NCBI GenBank assembly: GCA_045657625.1
Contig: JAZOTM010000037.1
Location: 1 to 32,130 of the forward strand
Direction: 5' to 3'
DNA length: 32,130 nt
From: JAZOTM01 sp045657625
GTDB lineage: Bacteria; Bacillota; Clostridia; Lachnospirales; Lachnospiraceae
Made by a program: the position numbers and the translations under genes. Of this stretch, positions 1-7,508 are shown piece by piece. Every line of letters starts with the position of its first letter. Position 1 is the stretch's first letter. Under the pieces are notes generated by a model. That model saw only the letters and a list, made by a program, of their open reading frames with translations. It had not been told where the DNA came from and ran no database searches.

Positions 1-101
1 GCGCGGTTGCATTTATGCAACATTTACATCTCGCGCGCGTGCGCTTCCATAGCGGAGCGCTTTTTTATATAATAAGAAATTCGAAGGAATTTCTTATTAT
101 A
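1..101 (+). repeat. Interspersed palindromic repeat, copy A (5'-truncated by window start)
   Basis: Bases 1-70 match the last 70 bases of the 108-bp core seen at 11527-11634 and 32006-32113. They contain a small hairpin (GTTGCAT/ATGCAAC) and a GC-rich hairpin at about 41-60 (GCGCTTCC/GGAGCGC with one bulge) followed by six T, which has the form of an intrinsic terminator on the plus strand. The core is followed by a 14-bp perfect AT-rich hairpin (68-81 with 88-101, loop CGAAGG). The first 87 bases are identical to the last 87 of the window. Function is unknown; a dispersed MITE-like element or a small RNA family are both possible. Confidence 0.85.
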
Positions 102-102
102 C

Positions 103-130
103 AAAAAAAGTGCGGCACATGCCGCACTTT
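103..130 (-). terminator. Intrinsic terminator of secA
   Basis: Bases 107-116 (AAAGTGCGGC) pair perfectly with 121-130 across a 4-nt loop. Read on the minus strand the hairpin is followed by a run of seven T (complement of 103-109). It lies 46 bases beyond the secA stop codon. Confidence 0.85.
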
Positions 131-175
131 CTATTTGTTCTGATATTTTATCCCACTATTCTTGCATACCAGTTT

Positions 176-2749
176 TTATTCCGCCATTCTTCCGTGGCAG
201 TTTTTGTATTTCTTTCCACTTCCACATGGGCATGGATCGTTTGGATATACCTTTTTGTTTTCACGTTTTACCGGTGCTTTCGTAGCGGAATCATCTTTGT
301 TGGTTCCGGTTACTTTCGCAACCTGCTCACGTTCTACCTTCTGCTCGATACGTACGTGATACAACAAGCGAACGGTATCTTCCTGGATTGCACTGATCAT
401 GCCATCAAACATGTCAAAGCCGGCCATCTTGTACTCAACCAATGGATCTCTTTGACCATATGCCTGAAGTCCAATACCCTGACGAAGCTGTTCCATATCG
501 TCGATGTGGTCCATCCACTTACGGTCGATCACCTTAAGCAATACCACACGCTCCAATTCGCGAAACTGTTCCGGTTCCGGGAACTCTGTCTCTTTTTCTT
601 CGTAAAGTTTTACTGCTTTTTCCTTTAAGGACTGCTTTAATTCTTTACTATTCTTCATGCCTTCCACATCAGCTTCTTTTACCGGGTGAAGCGGAATCAC
701 CGGAATCAAAAGTTCGTTCAACTCTGCAAGATTCCATTCGGTGGCTGGCATATCCGGAGAAATAGCCATATCTACGGCACTTTCTACGCGATCTGTAATC
801 ATCTTGAAGATGGCATCACGCATGTTATCTCCGTTTAATACCTTCAAACGTTCTGCATAAATGATCTCTCTCTGATCATTCATAACCTGATCGTACTCTA
901 ACAAGTTCTTACGAATTCCGAAGTTGTTGGTCTCAATCTTCTTCTGGGCTTTTTCAATCGCATCGGAAAGCATCTTATGCTGAATCTGCTCTCCTTCCGG
1001 TACACCCAAGGAATTGAAGACGGAAATCAATTTTTCAGAACCAAACAAACGCATCAAGTCGTCTTCCAAAGAAATGAAGAACTGGGACTCACCCACATCT
1101 CCCTGACGTCCGGAACGACCACGCAACTGGTTGTCGATACGACGGGATTCATGACGTTCTGTACCGATGATCTTTAATCCACCGGCTTCCTTTGCATCAT
1201 CATCCAACTTAATATCCGTACCACGACCTGCCATATTGGTAGCGATGGTAACTGCACCATGCTGTCCTGCCAATGCAACGATTTCTGCTTCCTGCTCATG
1301 GAACTTCGCATTCAAAACCTGATGCTGAATGCCCTGTTTTTTCAACATGCTACTAATCAACTCGGAAGTATCGATGTTGATGGTACCAACCAATACCGGC
1401 TGTCCCTTCTTGTGGGCTTCTACGACTTCCTGTACTACTGCATGATATTTTTCTTTCTTGGTCTTGTAAACCGCATCATGATGGTCCACTCTGGCTACCG
1501 GACGGTTAGTCGGAATCTCGACTACGTCCATTCCGTAAATATCACGGAATTCTTTTTCTTCGGTAAGAGCGGTACCGGTCATACCTGCTTTTTTGCTGTA
1601 TTTATTGAAGAAGTTCTGGAAAGTGATATTTGCAAGTGTCTTGCTTTCTCTCTTTACCTTCACATGTTCTTTTGCTTCAATGGCCTGATGTAAACCATCT
1701 GAATAACGACGTCCCGGCATAATACGTCCGGTAAATTCGTCAACGATCATAACCTGATCATCTTTTACTACATAATCCTGGTCGCGGAACATCAAGTTGT
1801 GTGCACGCAATGCCAAGATAATGTTGTGCTGAATTTCCAAGTTGTCTGTATCTGCAAGGTTTTCGATATTGAAGAAACGCTCTACTTTTTTCACACCTTC
1901 TGCAGTTAAATTTACAACCTTGTCTTTTTCATTGACAATGAAATCTCCGGTCTCTTCCTGTTCTACACCCATGATGGCATCCATCTTGGAGAACTCCGGA
2001 ATATCCTCACCACGTTTCAACTGCTGAGCTAAAATATCACAAGCTTCATACAACTTGGTAGATTTTCCGCTTTGTCCGGAAATAATGAGTGGTGTACGAG
2101 CTTCGTCAATCAAAATGGAGTCAATTTCGTCGATGATGGCGTAATTCAAGCCTCTCTGTACCAACTGCTCTTTGTAGATGACCATATTGTCACGCAAATA
2201 GTCGAATCCCAATTCGTTGTTGGTAATGTAGGTAATGTCGCAATTGTAAGCAGCCTGACGTGCTTCTTTGTCCATGCTGTTTAACACAACACCTACTGTA
2301 AGTCCTAAGAATTCGTGTACCTGTCCCATCCACTCAGCATCACGCTTTGCCAAGTAATCATTGACAGTGACAATATGTACACCTTTTCCTTCCAAGGCAT
2401 TTAAGTAAGCCGGCAATGTAGAAACCAAGGTCTTACCTTCACCGGTCTTCATCTCTGCAATACGGCCCTGGTGCAAAATCACACCACCGATTAACTGTAC
2501 ACGGTAATGTTCCATACCAAGTACACGCTTTGCAGCTTCACGAACCGTCGCATATGCTTCCGGCAAGATTTGATCCAACGTCTCGCCTTTTGTCAAACGC
2601 TCCTGAAATTCTTTTGTTTTATGTTTTAATTCTTCATCGGATAATGCGCTCATTTCCGGCTGAAGAGCTTCGATTTTATCTACGATGGGATAAATTCTTT
2701 TTAATTCCCTTTCGCTATGGGTTCCAAATACTTTTTCTAATACGCTCAT
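176..2749 (-). CDS. secA: Protein translocase ATPase SecA
   Basis: SecA is the ATPase motor that pushes unfolded preproteins through the SecYEG channel; it works in the cytosol and at the inner face of the membrane. The 857-residue product carries the SecA nucleotide-binding motif (MKTGEGKT), the DEAD-like motif as DEIDSILIDEARTPL, the second motor domain with TNMAGRGTD and the QLRGRSGRQGD helicase-type motif, and the C-terminal zinc/SecB-binding tail CPCGSGKKYKNCHG. The start is set at the ATG at 2749 (product begins MSVLEKVF) because AGGAG lies 7 bases upstream. The reading frame stays open for 43 more codons, but these do not resemble SecA. A TTGTTT-17-TAAAAT promoter (2803-2831) precedes it. 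The gene is single and divergent from the TSCPD gene; prfB, a common neighbour in Firmicutes, is not in the window. Confidence 0.98.
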   Translation of the reverse strand: MSVLEKVFGTHSERELKRIYPIVDKIEALQPEMSALSDEELKHKTKEFQERLTKGETLDQILPEAYATVREAAKRVLGMEHYRVQLIGGVILHQGRIAEMKTGEGKTLVSTLPAYLNALEGKGVHIVTVNDYLAKRDAEWMGQVHEFLGLTVGVVLNSMDKEARQAAYNCDITYITNNELGFDYLRDNMVIYKEQLVQRGLNYAIIDEIDSILIDEARTPLIISGQSGKSTKLYEACDILAQQLKRGEDIPEFSKMDAIMGVEQEETGDFIVNEKDKVVNLTAEGVKKVERFFNIENLADTDNLEIQHNIILALRAHNLMFRDQDYVVKDDQVMIVDEFTGRIMPGRRYSDGLHQAIEAKEHVKVKRESKTLANITFQNFFNKYSKKAGMTGTALTEEKEFRDIYGMDVVEIPTNRPVARVDHHDAVYKTKKEKYHAVVQEVVEAHKKGQPVLVGTINIDTSELISSMLKKQGIQHQVLNAKFHEQEAEIVALAGQHGAVTIATNMAGRGTDIKLDDDAKEAGGLKIIGTERHESRRIDNQLRGRSGRQGDVGESQFFISLEDDLMRLFGSEKLISVFNSLGVPEGEQIQHKMLSDAIEKAQKKIETNNFGIRKNLLEYDQVMNDQREIIYAERLKVLNGDNMRDAIFKMITDRVESAVDMAISPDMPATEWNLAELNELLIPVIPLHPVKEADVEGMKNSKELKQSLKEKAVKLYEEKETEFPEPEQFRELERVVLLKVIDRKWMDHIDDMEQLRQGIGLQAYGQRDPLVEYKMAGFDMFDGMISAIQEDTVRLLYHVRIEQKVEREQVAKVTGTNKDDSATKAPVKRENKKVYPNDPCPCGSGKKYKNCHGRMAE

Positions 2750-2802
2750 AACCATACTCCTATGTCGAACTTGCCGTGTTATGAGATTGCACGACATTAG
2801 AT

Positions 2803-2831
2803 ATTTTAACATGCCCGCTTGAAATAAACAA
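2803..2831 (-). promoter_or_regulatory. Probable secA promoter
   Basis: On the minus strand TTGTTT (2831-2826) and TAAAAT (2808-2803) are separated by exactly 17 bases, giving a 5' UTR of roughly 50 nt before the secA ATG. It is read from sequence only. Confidence 0.5.
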
Positions 2832-2871
2832 GGCAAACCGCCGCTCCCGCTGTTCCTTTTTGATTTCCTTA

Positions 2872-2900
2872 TTGACAATCTTCGGTGTAGAATTTACAAT
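2872..2900 (+). promoter_or_regulatory. Sigma-A promoter of the TSCPD gene
   Basis: TTGACA (2872-2877) and TACAAT (2895-2900) are separated by 17 bases, close to full consensus. Transcription would start near 2907, leaving a leader of about 95 nt. That leader has three possible hairpins: CCTTA/TAAGG at about 2901-2924, TTTTTAC/GTAAAAA at about 2932-2954, and GTATCC/GGATAC at about 2970-2984, the last just before the ribosome binding site. Confidence 0.7.
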
Positions 2901-3000
2901 CCTTAGATACGTAAAAATGTAAGGTTTTCTTTTTACAAGTTTACTGTAAAAACTCCACAAGAAAGGCAGTATCCATAGGATACCATTAGGGTTGAAACAA

Positions 3001-3258
3001 ATGAAATACACTTATAAAACATCCGGAACCTGTTCCACAGAAATTGAATTCGATATGAATGACGGCATCTTAAGTAATGTAAAATTTACCAACGGATGCA
3101 ATGGAAATTTAAAGGCAGTTGCTTCTTTAGTAGAAGGACTTCCGGCAGATGAAGTCGTAAAAAGATTACAGGGAATTACCTGTGGATTTAAAAATACTTC
3201 CTGCGGTGATCAATTGGCAAAAGCCTGTCTTGCTGCCGTAGAAGAAGCAAACAAATAG
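3001..3258 (+). CDS. TSCPD-domain small protein (TIGR03905-like)
   Basis: This 85-residue protein has five cysteines (about positions 11, 33, 61, 68 and 76) in the arrangement typical of the stand-alone TSCPD domain, which is related to the Cys-rich C-terminal domain of adenosylcobalamin-dependent ribonucleotide reductases. Recognisable stretches are TYKTSGTCS near the N-terminus, NGCNGNLKAV in the middle, and ITCGFKNTSCGDQLAKA near the C-terminus. No enzymatic activity has been assigned to the stand-alone family; metal binding is an inference. The ATG at 3001 is preferred over an in-frame TTG at 2992 because AGGG at 2988-2991 is 9 bases upstream of the ATG and directly abuts the TTG. The gene is monocistronic with its own promoter and is followed by a strong hairpin (3282-3320). 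Confidence 0.88.
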   Translation: MKYTYKTSGTCSTEIEFDMNDGILSNVKFTNGCNGNLKAVASLVEGLPADEVVKRLQGITCGFKNTSCGDQLAKACLAAVEEANK

Positions 3259-3281
3259 AACTCATAATCCAGAACAACGTA

Positions 3282-3320
3282 AGAGGGTGCTATCTGAATT
3301 GACATTCAATAGCACCCTCT
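3282..3320. other. Strong 12-bp hairpin without U-tract
   Basis: AGAGGGTGCTAT (3282-3293) is the exact reverse complement of 3309-3320. An inner TGAAT/ATTCA stem with loop TGAC extends it, so nearly all 39 bases can pair. Neither strand has a T-run after it, so it is not a standard intrinsic terminator. It lies 24 bases past the TSCPD stop and at the 3' end of the candidate minus-strand RNA. Confidence 0.8.
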
Positions 3321-3576
3321 AGCTCATACTGTCCATTGGACTATACCTCTTTTTTCTAGTATTTCAGTCTCCTATGGTAATTCAAATCCGACTTTGTTTT
3401 CCATGCGAATTTTCGAACTGGAATCATATCTCAACACTTTATTCTGATTCTCCGTTCCTTTTTCTCTTCATGTTCGCACATGGTTTCCATTCTGACAGGG
3501 ATTCCATTAGGAACTGATGTGTTTCCCGGTTTTAAAACTTATGTTTTTGGTGGACCGTACCTCCTTCTTTATTTGT
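3282..3576 (-). ncRNA. Candidate non-coding RNA (~295 nt)
   Basis: This is a gene-free stretch on the minus strand directly downstream of a perfect TTGACA-17-TATAAT promoter. The predicted start is near 3576 and the natural end is the 12-bp hairpin at 3282-3320. No convincing ORF follows: an AAGGAGGT motif occurs near 3560-3570 but has no usable ATG, GTG or TTG at a proper distance, and the longest ATG frames are about 22 codons. Local inverted repeats occur (GTTTTAAAAC; GAATCA/TGATTC around 3421-3447; CGAA/TTCG near 3410). It shows none of the landmark sequences of tmRNA, SRP RNA or RNase P RNA that I know. Both transcription and function are inferred. Confidence 0.42.
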
Positions 3577-3582
3577 AACTTT

Positions 3583-3611
3583 ATTATATAAACAAATAAA
3601 AGAATTGTCAA
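3583..3611 (-). promoter_or_regulatory. Perfect consensus sigma-A promoter
   Basis: On the minus strand TTGACA (3611-3606) and TATAAT (3588-3583) are separated by exactly 17 bases. No annotated gene lies downstream for 300 bases on this strand. The -35 box lies inside the hairpin that ends the upstream L,D-transpeptidase gene. Confidence 0.75.
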
Positions 3612-3633
3612 GAAATAAAACGACAATTCTTTT
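3598..3633 (-). terminator. Terminator of the L,D-transpeptidase gene
   Basis: AAAAGAATTGTC (3598-3609) pairs perfectly with 3622-3633 around a 12-nt loop. Read on the minus strand the hairpin ends in TTCTTTTATTTGTTT. It lies about 65 bases beyond the L,D-transpeptidase stop. Confidence 0.65.
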
Positions 3634-3698
3634 ATTAATAATACTAATTATTGATAATTGTTTAATAACCAGATAATATTCTGACAATTTAGACCTTT

Positions 3699-4511
3699 TT
3701 AACTTTCTTCTGCCTCTGTCAGGTTCCAAGGATTATTTTCATCCGGGTCTGTCGGATCCCATCCGGCATATGGACTTGACGTATCAATCTCAATCGGATC
3801 CGGTTTTCCCAAAGGACCCGGGTCCTCCGCATCGTCATAAATTTCCACCAAGGTACCTTCTTCACAATGATCAAACACCCACTTGGCGTCCTCCACAGAC
3901 ATACGAATACAGCCGGCGGAAGCTTGCTGTCCCAGACGATTGTATTGATATGTTTCTAAATTTCCGGGATTCTGGGTGTAATACGGAACCGAATGAATCA
4001 GCACCCCTCCGTACACACGAAAAGCATATTGGGAATACACACCGCCCAGCATTTTTCGCCAACGATATTTGGTTCCCAGTTTAAAAGTTCCCAAAGGCGT
4101 ACGGTTGTTTTTTCCGGTGGAACAACAAATCGCCCGCACCGGCACCGTATAATCTCCTGTCTCATCCCGACCATAGATGGTTACACAATTCAACGCTCGA
4201 TTGACACGAATTTTGTAAGTCGGAAGACCGTCTCCCCACTGGTAAATCACCAATGCAGACGCGGATTCATCCGAGGACAGGAACATCAAATCCTTGTCCA
4301 CCACCAACGTCTCCGACGTATAAAACTGTTGATCCAAATAGGCATCCGAAAAGGGTGCCTCATCCAATTGCAACGTAGCAATATGCGCACGATATGCTTC
4401 CTTTGCATCAACGAAAAATTGAGCGCAATCCCAGCCTACAAGGGCCAGTAAAATTGCACTCAATCCAATTACTATGAAATTAACGATTTTTCTACGAAAA
4501 AACGTTTTCAT
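3699..4511 (-). CDS. L,D-transpeptidase (YkuD domain), membrane-anchored
   Basis: This cell-wall enzyme family forms 3-3 peptidoglycan cross-links or attaches proteins to the wall, acting outside the membrane. The N-terminus (about residues 9-28, IVNFIVIGLSAILLALVGW) is a signal anchor. The YkuD domain spans about residues 100-235 and has the catalytic pattern with an upstream His (GVLIHSVPY) and the nucleophile Cys in SAGCIRM. The C-terminus is a short acidic Pro-rich tail. The open frame reaches a GTG at 4550, but the ATG at 4511 is chosen because a G-rich ribosome binding site (GGGGGAG) immediately precedes it and the product then starts with a typical basic-hydrophobic anchor. That gives 270 residues. 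It lies 74 bases downstream of the aspartokinase gene and may be co-transcribed with it. Confidence 0.92.
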   Translation of the reverse strand: MKTFFRRKIVNFIVIGLSAILLALVGWDCAQFFVDAKEAYRAHIATLQLDEAPFSDAYLDQQFYTSETLVVDKDLMFLSSDESASALVIYQWGDGLPTYKIRVNRALNCVTIYGRDETGDYTVPVRAICCSTGKNNRTPLGTFKLGTKYRWRKMLGGVYSQYAFRVYGGVLIHSVPYYTQNPGNLETYQYNRLGQQASAGCIRMSVEDAKWVFDHCEEGTLVEIYDDAEDPGPLGKPDPIEIDTSSPYAGWDPTDPDENNPWNLTEAEES

Positions 4512-4585
4512 AACTCCCCCATTTACTTGTGTCTCATAGAATCCAAACACAGGTCCCGGGTCTACATTCTATTGCTACAAGTGTT

Positions 4586-5905
4586 TTATAATTTTGTTCT
4601 TACGAAAATATCATAGATTGCTTCAATCGCAGCTTCGTAATCGCTGTTCTTCACACCAATGATGATATTCAACTCGCTGGAACCCTGGTCGATCATCTTA
4701 ATATTAATATTAGCATGAGCCAATGCGGAGAACAAGCGTCCAGCAGTACCTCTTGCAGATTTCATACCTCGACCTACGACTGCGATCAACGCCAAGTCTC
4801 CTTCTAAGTCGATGACATCCGGATCTACCAAACGATGTAATGCAGACAATACCTGCTGCTCTTTTCCCATAAATTCATCCTGCTGTACAAATACCGTCAT
4901 GGTATCAATACCGGATGGCATATGTTCGATGGAAATACCGTTTTCTTCAAATGCCTGTAAAGCACGACGGCAGAAACCGATTTCTGCATTCATCATATCT
5001 TTATCGATATTCACTGCTACAAATCCACGTTTTCCGGCAATACCGGTGATGGTATACTCCGGTACATGACAGGTGCTTTCTACAATCAAAGTACCCGGAT
5101 CTTCCGGTGCGTTGGTGTTTTTGATGTTGATTGGAATACCTGCTTTACGAACCGGGAAGATTGCATCTTCATGAAGTACGCTGGCGCCCATGTAAGACAA
5201 CTCGCGAAGCTCTCTATAAGTAACAACTTCAATTGGCTTTGGATTGTCGATGACACGTGGGTCAGCTACCAAACATCCGGAAACGTCTGTCCAGTTTTCA
5301 TACATATCTGCATTGCAGGCCTTTGCTACGATAGAACCGGTAATATCAGAACCACCTCTTGAGAAGGTCTTTACTGTACCGTCTTCCATAGCTCCGTAAA
5401 ATCCAGGAATGACTGCATTTTTTACCTTTGCCAAACGCTTAGATAATACTTCATTGGTACGGTCAGCCATAAAGTTGCCTTCTTCGTCGAAGAAAATCAC
5501 TTCTGCCGGATCAATGAATTCATATCCTAAATATGCAGCCATAATCTTTCCGTTTAAGAATTCTCCTCTGGATGCTGCATAATCTACACCGATTTTATTT
5601 TTAAAATTCTCTTCAATGGTCTGATATTCTGCTTCTAAGGAAAGCTTTAATCCTAACCCATTGATGATGGAATTGTATCTGTCTTTAATCTTATTGAAAG
5701 AAACACGAATGTCTTTATCTTCTTCTGCCAATGCATAACATTGATAAAGCATATCGGTCACTTTTGTATCCTTGCTATTTCTCTTGCCCGGTGCACTTGG
5801 AACAACGAATTTACGATCTTCCTCTGCACGAATAATTTTTCCAACCTTTGCAAATTGTTCTGCGCTAGCCAAGGAACTACCGCCAAACTTAACTACCTTT
5901 ACCAT
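4586..5905 (-). CDS. lysC: Aspartate kinase
   Basis: Catalyses ATP-dependent phosphorylation of L-aspartate, the first step towards lysine, threonine and methionine (and diaminopimelate). The 439-residue product starts with the signature KFGGSSLAS and contains the substrate-binding segment SRGGSDITGS. The C-terminal third carries two ACT domains (AVNIDKDMMN and LALIAVVGRGMK regions), which in this family bind the allosteric amino acid. It is monofunctional, with no homoserine dehydrogenase extension. GGAGG lies about 7 bases before the ATG. No lysine riboswitch fits in the 97-base upstream space; instead a perfect 15-bp inverted repeat is present there. Which end product inhibits it cannot be told from sequence. 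The symbol is generic. Confidence 0.95.
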   Translation of the reverse strand: MVKVVKFGGSSLASAEQFAKVGKIIRAEEDRKFVVPSAPGKRNSKDTKVTDMLYQCYALAEEDKDIRVSFNKIKDRYNSIINGLGLKLSLEAEYQTIEENFKNKIGVDYAASRGEFLNGKIMAAYLGYEFIDPAEVIFFDEEGNFMADRTNEVLSKRLAKVKNAVIPGFYGAMEDGTVKTFSRGGSDITGSIVAKACNADMYENWTDVSGCLVADPRVIDNPKPIEVVTYRELRELSYMGASVLHEDAIFPVRKAGIPINIKNTNAPEDPGTLIVESTCHVPEYTITGIAGKRGFVAVNIDKDMMNAEIGFCRRALQAFEENGISIEHMPSGIDTMTVFVQQDEFMGKEQQVLSALHRLVDPDVIDLEGDLALIAVVGRGMKSARGTAGRLFSALAHANINIKMIDQGSSELNIIIGVKNSDYEAAIEAIYDIFVRTKL

Positions 5906-5950
5906 TTCTTTCCTCCCGAAATTTTAACCGTATCGGGTTTAATATACTAC

Positions 5951-5965
5951 AATTCTATTAGAATT
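5951..5965. promoter_or_regulatory. Inverted repeat upstream of aspartate kinase
   Basis: AATTCTATTAGAATT is a perfect 7-1-7 inverted repeat about 45 bases upstream of the aspartokinase ATG. A TATATT that could act as -10 lies just downstream on the minus strand. It could be a repressor operator; AT-richness makes chance occurrence possible. Confidence 0.35.
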
Positions 5966-6002
5966 ACCAGTTATTTTTCACTATATTATTCATAACTGTG
6001 AG

Positions 6003-6503
6003 TTATAAAAAAGGAACGTCGTTTTCCTCTAACCGACCGGTTTCTACAATGTAATTTCCATTGTCTTCCATTTCAATAATGCCATACGAAGGCAAATTGC
6101 CAAAAGGCGGGTTTCCGATGGAGCCCGGATTCAACATGGTCAAATCCTTCTGGAAATCATAAAACAGGCAATGGGTATGGCCAAACAACGCTATGTCGGC
6201 TCCCACTTCCCGGGCTTTCATCTCATAATGGTAAAGTCCCATTTTCACACTATATTCATGTCCATGGGTCAATAAAATCTTTTTCCCATTTCGAATAACC
6301 AGTTTTGTATTTTTCTCTCCCACTGTGAAATCGCAGTTCCCAGGTACCTTCTCCACCGGAATATCCGGAAAAGCCTTTTCTACCTGTGCAATATCATTCC
6401 ATCCATCTCCCAGAAAAAAGATTTCGTCCGGCTGAATTAGCCGGACGCAATCTATCATATTTTTATATTTTCCGTGAGAATCTGACATAACTAAGATTTT
6501 CAT
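6003..6503 (-). CDS. YfcE/MJ0936-type metallophosphoesterase
   Basis: A 166-residue calcineurin-like phosphoesterase of the YfcE family, soluble, with a two-metal active site. All metal-ligand motifs are present in order: SDSHG at the N-terminus, FLGDG, GNCD, THGH, GHTH and then NPGS. Family members hydrolyse phosphodiesters in vitro; the physiological substrate is unsettled. Its ATG overlaps the stop of the preceding sugar kinase by 4 bases (ATGA), so the two are translationally coupled, in an operon with pyruvate kinase. There is no clear terminator in the 97 bases between it and the aspartokinase gene. Confidence 0.93.
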   Translation of the reverse strand: MKILVMSDSHGKYKNMIDCVRLIQPDEIFFLGDGWNDIAQVEKAFPDIPVEKVPGNCDFTVGEKNTKLVIRNGKKILLTHGHEYSVKMGLYHYEMKAREVGADIALFGHTHCLFYDFQKDLTMLNPGSIGNPPFGNLPSYGIIEMEDNGNYIVETGRLEENDVPFL

Positions 6504-7474
6504 GAATTAGTCAACTCCTCATATAATCGGTCCACATCTTCCTTTTCTGCAAGGTGGACACTGTAAGCGGTAGCACTACCGGCTGCTACTGCATAATAAA
6601 ATGCTTTTTCCAAATCATGACCGGTCATATAGCCGGCAATAAATCCGGCAATCATAGAAGAACCGGCACCGACGGTATCGATTTTTTCTCCTGCAGGATT
6701 TTCCGCCTCAAATTCTTCGCCGTTGGAGCCCACGAAAACGGCTCCATCCTTATCCAAGGACGCCAGCACGTTCTGTGCACCCATATCAATCAACTTGTGT
6801 GCGTATGTCTTGGCATCTTCCTTTGTCTTGATCTCTGTCTGAAAGAAATCTGCCAGTTCCGCACGATTCGGCTTAATCAAAAGCGGTTTGAACTGTAATG
6901 TGTTTAGTGCCAAAGGACCCTTTGCATCCACAATAAACTGAATGCCCTTGTCCTCCAACATCTTCATAATATCTGCGTAAACGCCATCTTCATCAGAGGC
7001 AATCTTTGAAAATGGATCCCCACTTAAAAGATGTTTTAAAGGGAAGCACCGCGCGCTCATTTTCGGAACCGTTCCACTAAGCACTACGATGTCGTTTTTC
7101 CGTAGGTGATTTAATTTCTGAAATAACGAGTCCATGCTCATACTTGGGACTTCTAAACCGGGCACATTAATCTGTGTCTCTTCTTTTCCACGAAGTTTGA
7201 TATTCACACGGGTCTCACCCACCGGAACCTGAAGAAATTCTTCGGATAATCCGATGTGATTGATTCGCGCTTTAAACTCCGTACCGGTAAAACCACCAAT
7301 GAAACCATACAAGCGGTTTTCAAATCCAAGTTTTTTCAGCATATGGGAAACATGAATACCTTTTCCTCCGGCGCGAATATCTGCCGCCTGCGCACGGTTC
7401 ATTTTCCCCTGCTTCACGTCATCAATAACAATGGTATAGTCTAATGCTGGGTTCATGGTAATCGTATAAATCAT
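6500..7474 (-). CDS. pfkB: PfkB-family sugar kinase, 1-phosphofructokinase-like, altered active site
   Basis: It resembles 1-phosphofructokinase (fructose 1-phosphate to fructose 1,6-bisphosphate) with MNPALDYTI at the N-terminus, AGGKGIHVS, a KPNRAEL segment and VGAGSSMIAGF near the C-terminus. Three features are odd. The near-invariant catalytic Asp of the GAGD motif is Ser (codons TCT TCT). The usual Asn of GGKGxN is His. About 25 extra residues (MSARCFPLKHLLSGDPFSKI and following) are inserted after SGTVPK, where ordinary FruK proteins continue directly into the next helix. Length is 324 residues. It lies 34 bases after pyruvate kinase and overlaps the phosphoesterase by 4 bases. No fruA or fruR is adjacent, so a role in fructose use is not supported by context. 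It may be a divergent or non-catalytic paralogue. Confidence 0.85.
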   Translation of the reverse strand: MIYTITMNPALDYTIVIDDVKQGKMNRAQAADIRAGGKGIHVSHMLKKLGFENRLYGFIGGFTGTEFKARINHIGLSEEFLQVPVGETRVNIKLRGKEETQINVPGLEVPSMSMDSLFQKLNHLRKNDIVVLSGTVPKMSARCFPLKHLLSGDPFSKIASDEDGVYADIMKMLEDKGIQFIVDAKGPLALNTLQFKPLLIKPNRAELADFFQTEIKTKEDAKTYAHKLIDMGAQNVLASLDKDGAVFVGSNGEEFEAENPAGEKIDTVGAGSSMIAGFIAGYMTGHDLEKAFYYAVAAGSATAYSVHLAEKEDVDRLYEELTNS

Positions 7475-7508
7475 GTCTTAGATCCTCCTTCGGATTGATA
7501 AGAATTCC

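Noticed and set aside
176..2878. Longer SecA starting at 2878
   Set aside because: The extra 43 residues do not resemble SecA, run over the putative promoter, and the ATG at 2749 has a proper ribosome binding site.
3532..3729. 65-codon minus-strand ORF downstream of the L,D-transpeptidase
   Set aside because: It overlaps the transpeptidase 3' end, runs through its terminator and a perfect promoter, and has no start signal.
5906..6002. Lysine riboswitch in front of aspartokinase
   Set aside because: Only 97 bases separate it from the next gene, too little for the aptamer, and no matching conserved core is seen.
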